Positions 33,008 through 43,226 of a DNA stretch of 64,000 nucleotides are shown piece by piece. The translations under genes were made by a program, and so were the position numbers. Numbering within the stretch: the stretch's first letter is position 1; each line of letters starts with the position of its first letter. The notes under the pieces are model-generated. The model searched no databases and had not been told where the DNA came from. It saw only the letters and a list, made by a program, of their open reading frames with translations. The stretch spans positions 88,974,717-89,038,716 of the forward strand of contig CM045762.1 of NCBI GenBank assembly GCA_025200525.1, given 5' to 3'. The DNA is from Camellia lanceoleosa (Eukaryota > Streptophyta > Magnoliopsida > Ericales > Theaceae).

Positions 33008-34156
33008 ATGGATGCCTTTACAAATTATCGACCTTTGCATTACGAACACATTACTTTTAATCTTTCGATTCAAAAACTTGCGAATATAGATACAAGAAGT
33101 TCCTCCTCTAACTCACTCTTGTGCTTCAAACAAACTACTTCCAAATCTTTGATTCAGAAAGTTGCAAATATGGACTTGGGAAACTCTTCTTCACAAACCT
33201 CTGCATGGGATAAAGCTGTAACTTCTTCATCTTCTGGGGTTTCTAGCTGGACAAGTTGGTCAACCCCTGAGACTTATGATTTGAGGGAACGAATCAACCA
33301 TCATTTTGTTGAGTTCACTGACCCTTTGGAGTTCCCTTCCTACGCTCAAAGTTCAGTGGTCTACCCCTACGTGCCCATTGACCATCGACGTAGTTTGGAG
33401 GAGAATCTGCTTGTGGCATGGTATACATCTTCCATACCCACAACGATAGTGCTTGTTGCCCGATGCCCAGAAGAGGCACAAGGGTACAACTCATCATTCT
33501 TAGCCCAGAAGGCGAAGATTTGTTCTTCTGACTGGCTTGATTATATTAATGCCTTTGTTCCTTCCACTCTCATGCCATCTCCCATAATAAAAGCATCCAC
33601 GTATTCTTCTCCATCTTCTGAAGCAGAAGTATCTACACCTTCTCCTCCACCAACTCTTTGCTGGATAGAGAAACTGAGGCTTGCCCTCCCCATGAATGAA
33701 GTCTTTCCACCTTACAAACCTCCACCATTCCCTACTCCAGCTGAGCGGAAACAAACTCAACTTCTGCTTGCAGCTTTCTCTCACTTGCCCTTCAATGTTC
33801 TTGAGGACGCAGTCTCTCTCAAGAACTTTCAATGGGCTTGTGATATTCTGACTAAAGGCCATGTCCTTAATCCCCTTGCCCAAGGAGAACTTCATATGTT
33901 CCTGGACCAACTTCCGTTGCTCCTCTACTGGCATCGAAATTCTATGGCTACTACACAATCTTTAGACCAACTTTCGTTTCTTCGAATTCATGCCCAGTAC
34001 GAAGCAGAGAACTTCATCGAAGAATTCAATGATTTTAAGAATAAAGATTCTACGTATTGGGATGATTTGGTCATAGACGAATTAGAACAAAGATTGAGAG
34101 AGGAAGCTTTCGAAATAAAGGCTGAAGAGCTCTTCTACGAAGTGAGAGCACATTAA
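33008..34156 (+). CDS. Antisense cargo ORF of the Tat element, unknown function
   Basis: This ORF gives 382 residues with no interruption, on the strand opposite to gag-pol and next to the 3' LTR. I do not recognise a family. Visible features are a serine-rich N-terminus (to about residue 85), a more ordered middle part with LEENLLVAWYTSSIPTTIVL, a Ser/Pro-rich linker (about 195-250), and a helical, strongly acidic C-terminus (FIEEFNDF, LEQRLREEAFEIKAEELF). It has no signal peptide and no clear membrane segment. It lies 1.1 kb upstream of, and on the same strand as, the plant mobile domain-like gene, so both may come from one captured transcription unit. An open frame of this length inside an otherwise stop-ridden element is notable. 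Confidence 0.6.
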   Translation: MDAFTNYRPLHYEHITFNLSIQKLANIDTRSSSSNSLLCFKQTTSKSLIQKVANMDLGNSSSQTSAWDKAVTSSSSGVSSWTSWSTPETYDLRERINHHFVEFTDPLEFPSYAQSSVVYPYVPIDHRRSLEENLLVAWYTSSIPTTIVLVARCPEEAQGYNSSFLAQKAKICSSDWLDYINAFVPSTLMPSPIIKASTYSSPSSEAEVSTPSPPPTLCWIEKLRLALPMNEVFPPYKPPPFPTPAERKQTQLLLAAFSHLPFNVLEDAVSLKNFQWACDILTKGHVLNPLAQGELHMFLDQLPLLLYWHRNSMATTQSLDQLSFLRIHAQYEAENFIEEFNDFKNKDSTYWDDLVIDELEQRLREEAFEIKAEELFYEVRAH

Positions 34157-35291
34157 CTTATGCAGCCAACATTAGAAGAAATAGAAGATATAATAAAGAA
34201 AGAACAAAAATTCATTAATCACTGTTGGACTAAATTTCATGATCTTATTATTTATTCTATTCCTTATTTTTATGAGCTTGGGTTTATACCCAGATAGGGT
34301 TATTCGATGTAATTGCCTTGGCTTGAATACAAACAAAATTCTTCTGTATTTGGCATTGTTTGACCCTGTTTCCTTTTGTCTTCAAAAGCCAATTCAGAGC
34401 TTCGAACTAAGCAAACTCATTCTTCAAAACTGGACACAATTGTTAAAACACTAAAATCAATATGAATTCTTCCAACTTTTGGAATAGAATTGACAATTCT
34501 GCTGATTTTCATTTAGAATCAGTGCTTCGAATTTAACAATCTTATCCTTCGAATATAGGTCCAATCAATTCCAATAAGGATGTTGAGATGAATTGTCCAA
34601 TTTATGGACTATGGTTACCAACTCTTGTTGATTTTTGTTTGGAATTGGTGCTTCGAATTTTAACAATCTTTCCCCTCAAAGCCTATTTTAATCATAACCA
34701 AAATATAGTCATGGTTAATACTGACTAGTTTTGCAACAGTCCATACTTACAACAATATGGAAATTGCCCTTGGGGTACACTGTTTTAACCGAACAAACAA
34801 TTCTCTGTGTATATACAAACCAACTATTGGTTTAGATGTTTCGAACAACAATTCACATCCTTAAGAGGCCTTAAGTTTTGCCTCAAGGGTATTACTTTTG
34901 TTAAGAAACCTATTACAGGTCTTTGATCTCTTCTAAGTAAACTCACCCTTGAGTATTCTTACATTTTTAAGCATCTAGTATGCTTCGAAGCCGACTTCTA
35001 TATTTCGAAGCTGTTGTTGTTTGATTTTTGGCGCCAAATCTGGTTTCAAAGCCAAACACCTTATTTTGAAGCTGATCTCAGCATCTGGGCTGTGTTTTTC
35101 CCTCCAAAAGTGTCAATATTGAAGGAAACTTTTCATATTCATACTTCTAGTACTTAGCGACTTACGCAATATATCTTTCAGACACAAAATTTTTAAAAAC
35201 CCTTTTGTTTCGTGCTCCGAAATCACTTGCTCTTTTAACGCACAAACCCTTCTTTCTACTGATCTTCTGTTAACCCTCTCTTCCTTACTGC
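34157..35291 (+). other. Non-coding spacer between the two antisense cargo genes
   Basis: No open frame of note. It contains seven copies of TTCGAA between 34401 and 35009 and an imperfect direct repeat of about 54 bp (34494-34547 and 34621-34675). It may hold the promoter of the downstream cargo gene, but no convincing TATA box was fixed. Confidence 0.4.
34401..35009 (+). repeat. Cluster of seven TTCGAA palindromes
   Basis: TTCGAA occurs at 34401, 34526, 34548, 34652, 34840, 34984 and 35004. A random 6-mer is expected about once in 4 kb. The motif also recurs across the rest of the Tat element, for example near 36804, 39727 and 39912. Confidence 0.7.
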
Positions 35292-36917
35292 TTGCTACCA
35301 ATGGATCATTCCTCGCTAAAAGTTCTTGCTGGTGACCGTGTCAGCCCTACCATGGCTTTGAAACGATGTATTGATGAAGAAATCGCCAAGCTAACAACTG
35401 GTGGGCCAAGCGCCATAGATGGATGTCTCTTCGTTCCTCGTCACAGCAACCAACAAGAGTACATTCTAGGTCCCATCTTTCGGGAAGCTCCTGACCAACT
35501 CCCAGCTCTATACCCTCGTTTGGAGGATCACTTTCTTCTCTACGAATGAGGGCTTGATTGGAGCAATTGGAGAATGACCCGGCCTCATCGCTGCTGGCCG
35601 ACATTGAGAGCTGAATGGAAGGAATGGTATGACAGGGTTGTGCCTGCGAGAGAAGATGACCTACAGGAGCTCTGCATCATCGACGCTCTTCGTCTTTCCA
35701 GGTTCATCATTCCTGAGAATCCCTTTTTAATCCCTGCTGCTCTATGTTTTTGGAATATGGCTTTTAATTTCTTCCAATTTCGGTGCGGCATGATGGCCCC
35801 CACCATTCTTGATATTTGCGATCTTTTAGGGCTTTCACCCCATGGTTCTCCTTTTACTCCCAACTACTCGAACCTCCCTGTCAAATTTTACCTTCCAGCC
35901 TTAAACTCTTCTTACAGTGACTTTGTAAAAGCTGAAAATAAAAGGGAAGGCCCCATGAGAGACAGAGAACTATTTTCTTTCATTTTATACTGGTTGTGCA
36001 AATTTCTCTTTTGCACCTCATCTCAGAGGATTATGCCTGAGTTCGCTTCACTTGCGAAGGCACTTGTCTTGAAAAGACATATAGCTTTTGCTCCTTATCT
36101 TTTAGGTCTTGTTTACAGAGCTTGTTCACAATTTTGTGAAAAACCTCTTGATGTTAACCAAGGAGGTCTCCTTTGGGTGCTCCAGCTCTGGCTTTTTGCC
36201 TATTTCACTGATTTGCACCAAAAATACCTAAAATTCCATGTTCAGGACCCTAGCACCTATGGGGAAAAGTATGCTAGGATTGCTCTTTACCCTGCTTCTT
36301 TTGCTTATTACTTTGCCTTCTTTTACCAACTCCCTATCCTGCTTCCCTTTTTTGTCCCTTTGACACCAATAAAAGACCTGCTTGGCTGCAAACTTTTCTG
36401 GCTGATAAAGAGTGCTCCACCTCACCACACAAAAATATGTGGGCTTCAATTTTGTTACCGAGGGAGCTGTTCATTGGCACTTTAAACCCTCGAGGTTATA
36501 AATGCATATCTGAGGTGTACTGCCCCTCTCAGTTTGCCAGACAATTTGGGCTCACTCAAGGAATACCGGTTCCACTTTGCAGTCTCTCGAATGTCCACCT
36601 TACAGCTAGAGACTTGAGAATATCTAAATCAAAGCTAGAGGCGACAATACTCAAACTGCTAAAGGAATTGAATGAATTTCAATTTGTCCCTTTTCTCCCA
36701 TCTGGCTTAATTTTGAAAAGATTCCAGAACTAGTGGACAGCCAATATGGAAGTGCGCCTATCTGCACACCCTCATGACTTGTTAATAGGGTTAGGAGTGC
36801 CTTCGAAGGCTAAGTCAGCGACAGTTGAGAACATGCCTCCCTTTTCTGCAGCTACCGCAACTTCTCCTGCAGCCTCATCTCCTCCAGCTAGAGTTACCAG
36901 AGCTGCTTCAAAGAAGG

Positions 36918-36991
36918 GTAAGCATTTCTAAGTTCCTCTTTCCTTTAACTCTTTTATTTGTCTCCTTTATATACACATATTTTGGTGCAAG
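36918..36991 (+). other. Predicted intron in the PMD-like cargo gene
   Basis: AAGG|GTAAGC at the left and TTTTGGTGCAAG at the right give a 74-bp T-rich intron. It joins the Ala/Pro/Arg-rich end of one exon to a Lys/Glu-rich exon and skips the stop near 36931. A spliced gene on the opposite strand to the element RNA shows the cargo was not carried as a processed sense copy. Confidence 0.45.
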
Positions 36992-37075
36992 ATCTCCACA
37001 AGAAGAATCTCCCAAAAGAGCTGAAACTCTAGCTGTTCTCAATGCCAGACAACAGCAGAAAAAGAAAAGAAAACT

Positions 37076-37420
37076 GGTACTCACTCCTGAAGAATCTGAA
37101 TCTCAAAATGAAGAGAGAGAGATTGAGCAAGAGCAAGAAACACCATTACAACGAAAGACGAGAACAAAGGTGGCTGCCCCCTCTTCTGATTTAGTCGAAG
37201 ATCCTAATTCCGAGACAGTTGTCAAAGCAATGGAACAGGAGCTTACTTCTGAAGAACTTGATCCCCAAATTGAAAAGAGAGAGGTTGAGAAGGAGCCAAT
37301 AGTATCATTGCCAAGAAGAAAGAGAAAGAAAGTGACTATTCCTGCTACTGACTTAATTGAAGATCCTATCCATGAAGTTGCTGCCAAGGCAGTAGAACAA
37401 GAACATTCCAAAGTAATGAT
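37076..37420 (+). repeat. Internal duplication in the PMD-like cargo gene
   Basis: Two successive blocks of about 51 codons align: one begins LTPEESESQNEEREIEQEQE and ends AMEQE, the next begins SEELDPQIEKREVEKE and ends AVEQE. Both contain a basic RK-rich centre followed by a DL-[VI]-EDP motif. This is a tandem duplication of a charged, possibly nuclear-targeting segment. Confidence 0.6.
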
Positions 37421-37574
37421 CATCTTTGAGAGAAATTTGAAAAGACGGCGAGAATAATTTCGAGGATGAAGGCTTTCTTCTTTGAGGCACTACAAAGGAA
37501 GTCAAGAAGGCAACCGACTGCTGAACATTACTCTCTTCGCAGCTCTCCCATCAGTGCCAACGCTTCTGGAACAA

Positions 37575-37656
37575 GTAATTTATTTCATGCTTCTACTGTT
37601 TTGCCTTATCAAATTTTGACACTAGAGCTTGACCTTACGTCTCTTCCTTTTTGCAG
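37575..37656 (+). other. Predicted intron in the PMD-like cargo gene
   Basis: ACAA|GTAATT and CTTTTTGCAG| bound an 82-bp T-rich intron. The exon after it opens the Ser/Pro-rich frame (TTTEAILPMRTPS). Confidence 0.45.
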
Positions 37657-38884
37657 CAACAACTACTGAGGCTATACTTCCAATGAGGACTCCCTCAATT
37701 TCAATTGAAGTTGATCAAATGCAGAATGTGAAAGCCATTCAGATAATACTTCCACTTCCTAGGCCCACATTTCATGTACCCCCTTTGAGCCCTAGCATTC
37801 CTTTAACTCTTTCTTTTGGTTTGACTCCATATCTTCCTCACTTGACCCTTGATACTTCTCTTTCAAGCCTTGCTCCTCCTTCCTCTTCCAAGGAAATCCC
37901 AACTGCTACTCTGTCTACGATGGCAGTTGATTCCCCTATTGAGGGTGCTGGTAGCTCTCCAATACGAGGTTTATTGCCTTTACCTAGCTCCAGCCCTTCT
38001 TCACTTGATTCATTGGTGGCTAGGACCATGGAGACTGCTAAAGATGCTCCATCTATTTCTCCTATCCCCATGCAGTCCTCTGTGCCTTCTACCACAACTC
38101 TTTCTGTGCCTCTTATGTCTATGGATGAGGTTGATGTCTTCGAAACCAGACTAGCTAGTCTCTTCGACATACCCTCTACGTCTCCAACATTCAATGTTGA
38201 AGCTGAGCCATTAATTTTGGCTGACTCCTTGCTAGAAATTTTCGAGAGTTCTTCTTCCTCCAGCAACAAGCCTTCTGCACCTTCGATAGACCTGGAGACA
38301 TGCCTGGATCTGTTGATTTCTTTTTCGAGGATCCCCTTCGAGGCTCTGCAAAGGCCTATAATCAGAAATGAGTTCCTCTAATGCTGCAAAGTTGCTGAGC
38401 AGTCCGACATGAATGTTTCAAGTCACCTATCTCAGGCAGCAGCTACTGTCGATTTTTACATTAGCATTTGCTAGACTGCTAAGGCTGAGGATGAGAAATT
38501 GGCTGGCGACCAGAGTTTTGTTTCCCACGTACATACTGAAGTGTCAAAGCTTAAGGAACAATACTCGTCTGCCTCCCACTTTCGAGTGCAATTGCTAGAG
38601 AGGAAAGCTCAACTTGAAGAGGAGCTATCTGCAGTGAATCAGGCCTTAGTCCGAACTGACACTAAACTGCAAATTACCAACCAAGGACTGGCTGATCGAA
38701 AGGAGGAAATGGCTGCAGCTATTCAACTGTTTTCAGCATTACCAATAGGAAATCTGTTGCACAAAAATAATTAAGACACCGTAATAATTTTTGGGCCAAT
38801 TTGTGGCAAAATGTACTTAATTCTTTATGAAAAAGTAAATTTTTGTCTATCATTTAAGCAGTCTTATGTTCTTGTACTTGGTGT

Positions 38885-40063
38885 TTATTTTATTCCGTGT
38901 GTTTTCCAAATAGTTGGAAAATAAGGCTTCAAATATCTGCCATTAATCTTTTTGGGATGTATATACCCATTCAAATTTCTCAAATGGTATGCTCCAAAAG
39001 GCAGAACTCTATGAATCTGATATGGTCCTTCCCAATTAGGTGACCATTTGCCAAACTTATGGCTTTTAATTCTTATTGGGAGTATTGTTTTCCATACCAA
39101 ATCACCTTCATCAAAGCCAATATATTTGACCTTCTTATTGTAATTTTAGGCTACTTTCTTCTTTTGCAAGAGAATGCTATTTAATGCCAGAATTCTAGCT
39201 TTATCTATGCCTTTTAATTCCAAGCACATACTCTGATGGTATTGTCTAGAATCCAACGGATCTTGGCACCTTACCCTTAAGGATTTAACATTAATCTCCA
39301 CAGGTAACACTGCATCATGCCCATATACTAAGGCATAGGGAGTGACTCCTGTGCTTGACCTTGGGGAAGTTCTGTAAGCCCACAAAACATCCAACAATAA
39401 GTTATGTCAATCCCTAGGATTGTCCTCCACAACTTTTTGTATTCCTTTTTTCAAGGATTTGTTGGATGATTCAGCTTGACCATTTGCTCGTGCATAATAT
39501 GGGGTGGAATTAACGAGACTAATTCCAAATTATGTCACGAAGGACTTCACCATCTTTCCATCGAACACAGTCCCATTATCCACAATTATAGTTTGTGGGA
39601 TGCCAAATCTATGGATTAGATCCTTGATAAATCCAATGACCTCTGTCTGGTCTACAGCTTTGTATGGCTTAGCTTCAACCCACTTAGTGAAGTAATCAGT
39701 GGCCACTAGAATGAAACAATGATGCTTCGAAGAAGGTGGGTGTATTTTCCCCATCATATCGATAGCCCACCCTCTGAATGGTCAGGGCTTCACTACTGCA
39801 TGTAGGTCAGTTATGGGCACATACCTTATTGTGCCATGCTTTTGGCATGCCTGGCAACCCTTTGCATACTGTATGCAATCTTTAAGAATAGTTGGCCAAT
39901 AGTAGGAATGCCTTCGAAGCAACCATCTCATCTTCACACCAGGCTGGTGAGCACCACAAATGCCTTTATGAACCTCAGCCATAGTTGTTAGTGCTTCTTT
40001 TGGGCCTAAACATTCTAGCAATAAGCCATCTCCCCCCCCCCCTTTTGTAGAGAGCATTACCAT
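38885..40063 (-). pseudogene. Integrase of the Tat element, broken
   Basis: Successive minus-strand fragments show the zinc-binding HHCC part (GAHQPGVKM...CQACQKHG, 40063-39782), the catalytic core (LVATDYFTKWVEA and TIIVDNGTVFDG, 39757-39530), the core's end (WAYRTSPRSSTGVTPYALVYG, 39397-39146) and the C-terminal module (KFGKWSPNWEGPY, 39100-38885). The first two catalytic Asp are visible. The fragments are separated by stops or frame changes. Integrase inserts the DNA copy, and this one is inactive. It is the last sense gene before the antisense cargo. Confidence 0.85.
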
Positions 40064-40517
40064 ATATCATATATTGCATAGACTGCAATTTAGTTTTTCT
40101 GTTGGCTTTCGAAGATGGACCAGCCAAGTACTGCATTATTGGATGCCTCCAATCTTGTTCTTGTAAGTCATTATGATTGACTTCCAAGACCATATTCCTT
40201 TTATTCAAAGGTGGTATCAATTTCTGATATGTTGTTTGGCTTATGTCCCTTTGGGTGTTATCCCTTCTCTTGAAGTTCGAAGCTTTCTGAGCCACATCAT
40301 TAGCTCTATTATTCAAGAATCTTGGAACATGAGTTACATTTGCTATTTGAAATTGAGAAAGCAGATGTAATGCAACAACATAGTATGGTAAAATACTTAT
40401 GCTTTGACACTTGAAAATCACTTTCACTTAATTAACCACCAATTGAGAATCTCCGAAAATGTCAACTGCATGAACTTGTAATCCAATAAGAATTTCTAGT
40501 CCCACTATTAAGGCTTC
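39975..40517 (-). pseudogene. Second (archaeal-type) RNase H of the Tat element, C-terminal part
   Basis: The domain starts at the end of the reverse transcriptase frame (WRMWFDGSK and GIVIKSPQG, about 40660-40570). It continues after a TAG at 40518-40520 with EALIVGLEIL, then FGDSQLVVN, a TAA, and ALHLLSQFQIANVTHVPRFLNNRANDVAQ. This additional RNase H after the canonical one is a known mark of the Tat clade. Two nonsense codons disable it. Confidence 0.75.
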
Positions 40518-42236
40518 CTATTCAGCCTGGTTATTGGAACAAGTAGCTTCATCCACTCTGAAACCATGTGTGGTTTCTACCCCTTGTGGTGATTTAATCA
40601 CAATACCAATTCTAGTTAAGCCATTGGCTTTCGACCCATCAAACCACATCCGCCATGGCTCAACACTAGCCATACCAAGTTCCATTATCTCTTGGCTCTC
40701 TGTTTGAGATGGATGGTCTGCCAGAAAATTGGCTAAAACTTGCCCTTTTACTGCCCTTTGAGGGACATACTCTAGATGAAATTCTGATAAGGCTAGTATC
40801 CACTTGCCAATTCTCCCCCTCAACATAGGTCTAGATAACATGTACTTAACCAAATCTGTGGTTGCAATTACCAAGACAGTTATAGGTAAAAGATAGTATC
40901 TTAATTTCATTGCAGCAAAATACAAAGCAAGACACAGCTTTTCAATAGCTGAATATTTATATTCACAAGAATTTAAAAACCTACTAAGGTAATAAACAGC
41001 TTGCTCCTTACCTTCTTCATTATCTTGAGCCAAGAAAGCTCCCAATGAATCTTCTGCTGCAGCCATGTACAACTTCAAAGGCTTATCACCTTTTGGTGGC
41101 ATCAGCACTGGAGGGTTGGCCAAGTAGGCTTTGATACCTTCGAAAGCAATTTGATGCTCTACTGTCCACACAAATTCCTCTTCATCTTTTAGCCTTAACA
41201 AGGAAGAAAATACATTAGTTTTCCCTACAATGTTAGAAATGAACCTTCGAAGAAAGTTAACCTGTCCAAGGAACCTTTGTAATTCTTTCTTACTTGATAA
41301 AGGCATGGCTTCAATGATGGCTTTGGCTTTATTCTGGTCAATCTGTATTCCTTTCTTGTGTAGCACATAACCCAAGAAGTTTCCAGATGATATGCCAAAA
41401 GCACAGTTATGAGGATTGAGCTTCAATTTGAACTTTCTCATTCTTTCAAAGGCTGCTTTTAAGTGAAACAGATTCTCCTCCATGGATTGGGATTTAACTA
41501 TAATGTCATCAATATAACACTCTAAATACCCTCCAATAAGGTCATGAAAGATAGTGTTCATAGCCCTCTGATATGTAGTTCTAGCATTCTTCAAGCCAAA
41601 TGGCATTTTAACCCATTCGAAGGTGCTAATATTTCCAGGACATCTGAAAGCTGTCTTGTGGACATCCTCCTCTGCAATGTAGATCTGGTTATAACCAGAA
41701 TGCCCATCTATCATTGATAAAACTTGATGCCTTGCTGAACTGTCTACCAACAGATCCACTATAGGCATAGGGTACTCATCTTTTGGAGTTGCTAGATTTA
41801 AGTTTCTGAAATCAATGCATACCCTCATTTTACCATTCTTCTTGACTACAGGCACAATATTAGATAGCCATTCAACATACCTGGCTGTCCTAATAAAACC
41901 TGCCTTGAGTAGTCTAAGAATCTCTTCCTTGACTTTCTGAATTACCTCTGGACTCATTCTTCTTGGTTTCTGCTTGTATGGCTTGAAATTAGGCTTCATA
42001 GGGAGCCTATGTTCCACTAATGACCTATCCAATCCTGGTAGTTCATTATAAGACCATGCAAAGCAATCTTTATATTTCTTTAGAACAACCAATAACTGGT
42101 CCCTGTCTAGATCATTCAAATAAACACTTATATAGGTGGGCTGTTGCATAGAACCTTCCCCTAAATTTACTTCTTCTAAGGGGTCTTGTGTCTGAGAACT
42201 TATTAAAGCTTCTTCCTTGGTTGCTTCTACCTTCAA
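40518..42236 (-). pseudogene. Reverse transcriptase and RNase H of the Tat element (572-codon open part)
   Basis: Reverse transcriptase motifs appear in order: LKAGFIRTARYVEWLSNIVPV, then MRVCIDFRNLN, YPMPIVDLLVD, SMIDGHSGYNQI, FEWVKMPFGLKNA and the active site CYIDDIIVKS. The connection and RNase H follow (LKLYMAAAEDSLGAFLAQ, YYLSRFLNSCEYKYSAIEKLCLAL, WILALSEFHLEYVPQ). The frame stays open over the whole polymerase, unlike gag and protease. The second RNase H begins at its end and is cut by TAG. The enzyme copies element RNA to DNA in the particle. Confidence 0.9.
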
Positions 42237-42524
42237 AGCAACCTTCTCACTTTATTCTGTTCCCTGGTTCTTTAGTTCAACATCTTTGCCCTCCTCCTCA
42301 AAGACAAAATCTGTCCATAAGGCATCCTCTTCCTATATCTCCTGGACTTTTGTTTCAATGTCCGATGCACAGTATTTGCCAAGGGTCAAAATTCTGACCC
42401 GTTGCTGCTCCCTGCTTCTCTCTCTTGCTCATGTACTTTCTGGACTACTGATTTTACATCCAATGTTGAGAATTTAATTAGAGCCAAAGACTTGGCTTTT
42501 TGTTCTTCATCTCTTTGCCTACAA

Positions 42525-43080
42525 CTAGGCATCATTGTCATCCTTAATGACAATCTCCTCATTAGCACTTTCTTGGACTAAGTGCTTCAGGTGTGTCACT
42601 TCGTCATCAGCCGTCACTTCGGCTGAGCCATCAACTTTCCTCAGTATATTGAGTGGTGTTACTCCCTTAATATACAACTTGGCCTTTGCAAAGTCTGCAC
42701 AGGCTATGAAGGGTTGAGGATCTGCATCAATTTCCTCCGTCTTTCCATTACTTAAGGCCATCATAATTTTTTGATGCAAAGAGGAAGGCACACATTTGTT
42801 AGTGTGGATCCAATCTCTCCTAAATAAAGCATTGTATTTAGCATTACTGTCGATTACGAAGAATTCTGTCGTGCAGTCCCTGGTTCCCACACTCAGGTTA
42901 ATGGGTAGAATCCCCTGAGCCATTTGTTTGTCTCCAGCAAAGCCAACGATGGTTGTGCTGGTTGGAATCAATCTGGGATTCTTTTGTCCTAGTTTCTTCA
43001 AAGAAGATTTCGGTAGTAAGTTCATTACTGCCCCATTGTCTATCAGGACTCAGTTCAGTTGTATCACATCGAAGAAAGCC
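42525..43080 (-). pseudogene. Protease region of the Tat element
   Basis: On the minus strand a TGA is followed closely by VLIDNGAVMNLLP, in the place of the protease active site; Tat proteases show D-x-G variants here. MAQGILPINLSVG, CTTEFFVIDSNAKYNALFRRDW follows and resembles the second half of the fold, with RRDW where GRDW is usual. The upstream stop and altered residues suggest loss of function. The segment 42386-42524 links to reverse transcriptase and is frameshifted. Confidence 0.7.
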
Positions 43081-43226
43081 TTGATGTATAACGGCTTGAC
43101 ATGTTGTGTCATAGAATTCGAGGGATACTCAAAAGGATACGAGAGGTTAATGCTCACCTCTTCTTCACTCTCATATTCAGGTTCCATTGGGATAGCCATC
43201 CCAGGATCATCTTGTACCATACTTAC

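Larger units (their letters stand above)
35292..38774 (+). pseudogene. Antisense cargo gene resembling plant mobile domain (PMD) proteins, multi-exon, decayed
   Basis: The frame from MDHSSLKVLAG runs 35292-36485 with one in-frame TGA at 35547-35549. The segment LQELCIIDALRLSRFIIP to MMAPTILDICDLLGLSPHGSPF resembles the PMD (aminotransferase-like) fold of plant genes and transposons. One base is lost or gained near 36437-36485, where the protein moves to another frame. A TAG lies at 36731-36733 in that frame. Later exons encode a charged repeat region, a Ser/Pro-rich part (37660-38381) and a coiled coil (38499-38774, LLERKAQLEEELSAVNQAL). Two introns fit GT-AG rules: about 36918-36991 and 37575-37656. 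It lies on the strand opposite to pol, downstream of integrase. PMD proteins are linked to transposon silencing and to mobile elements; the role here is unknown. Confidence 0.65.
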
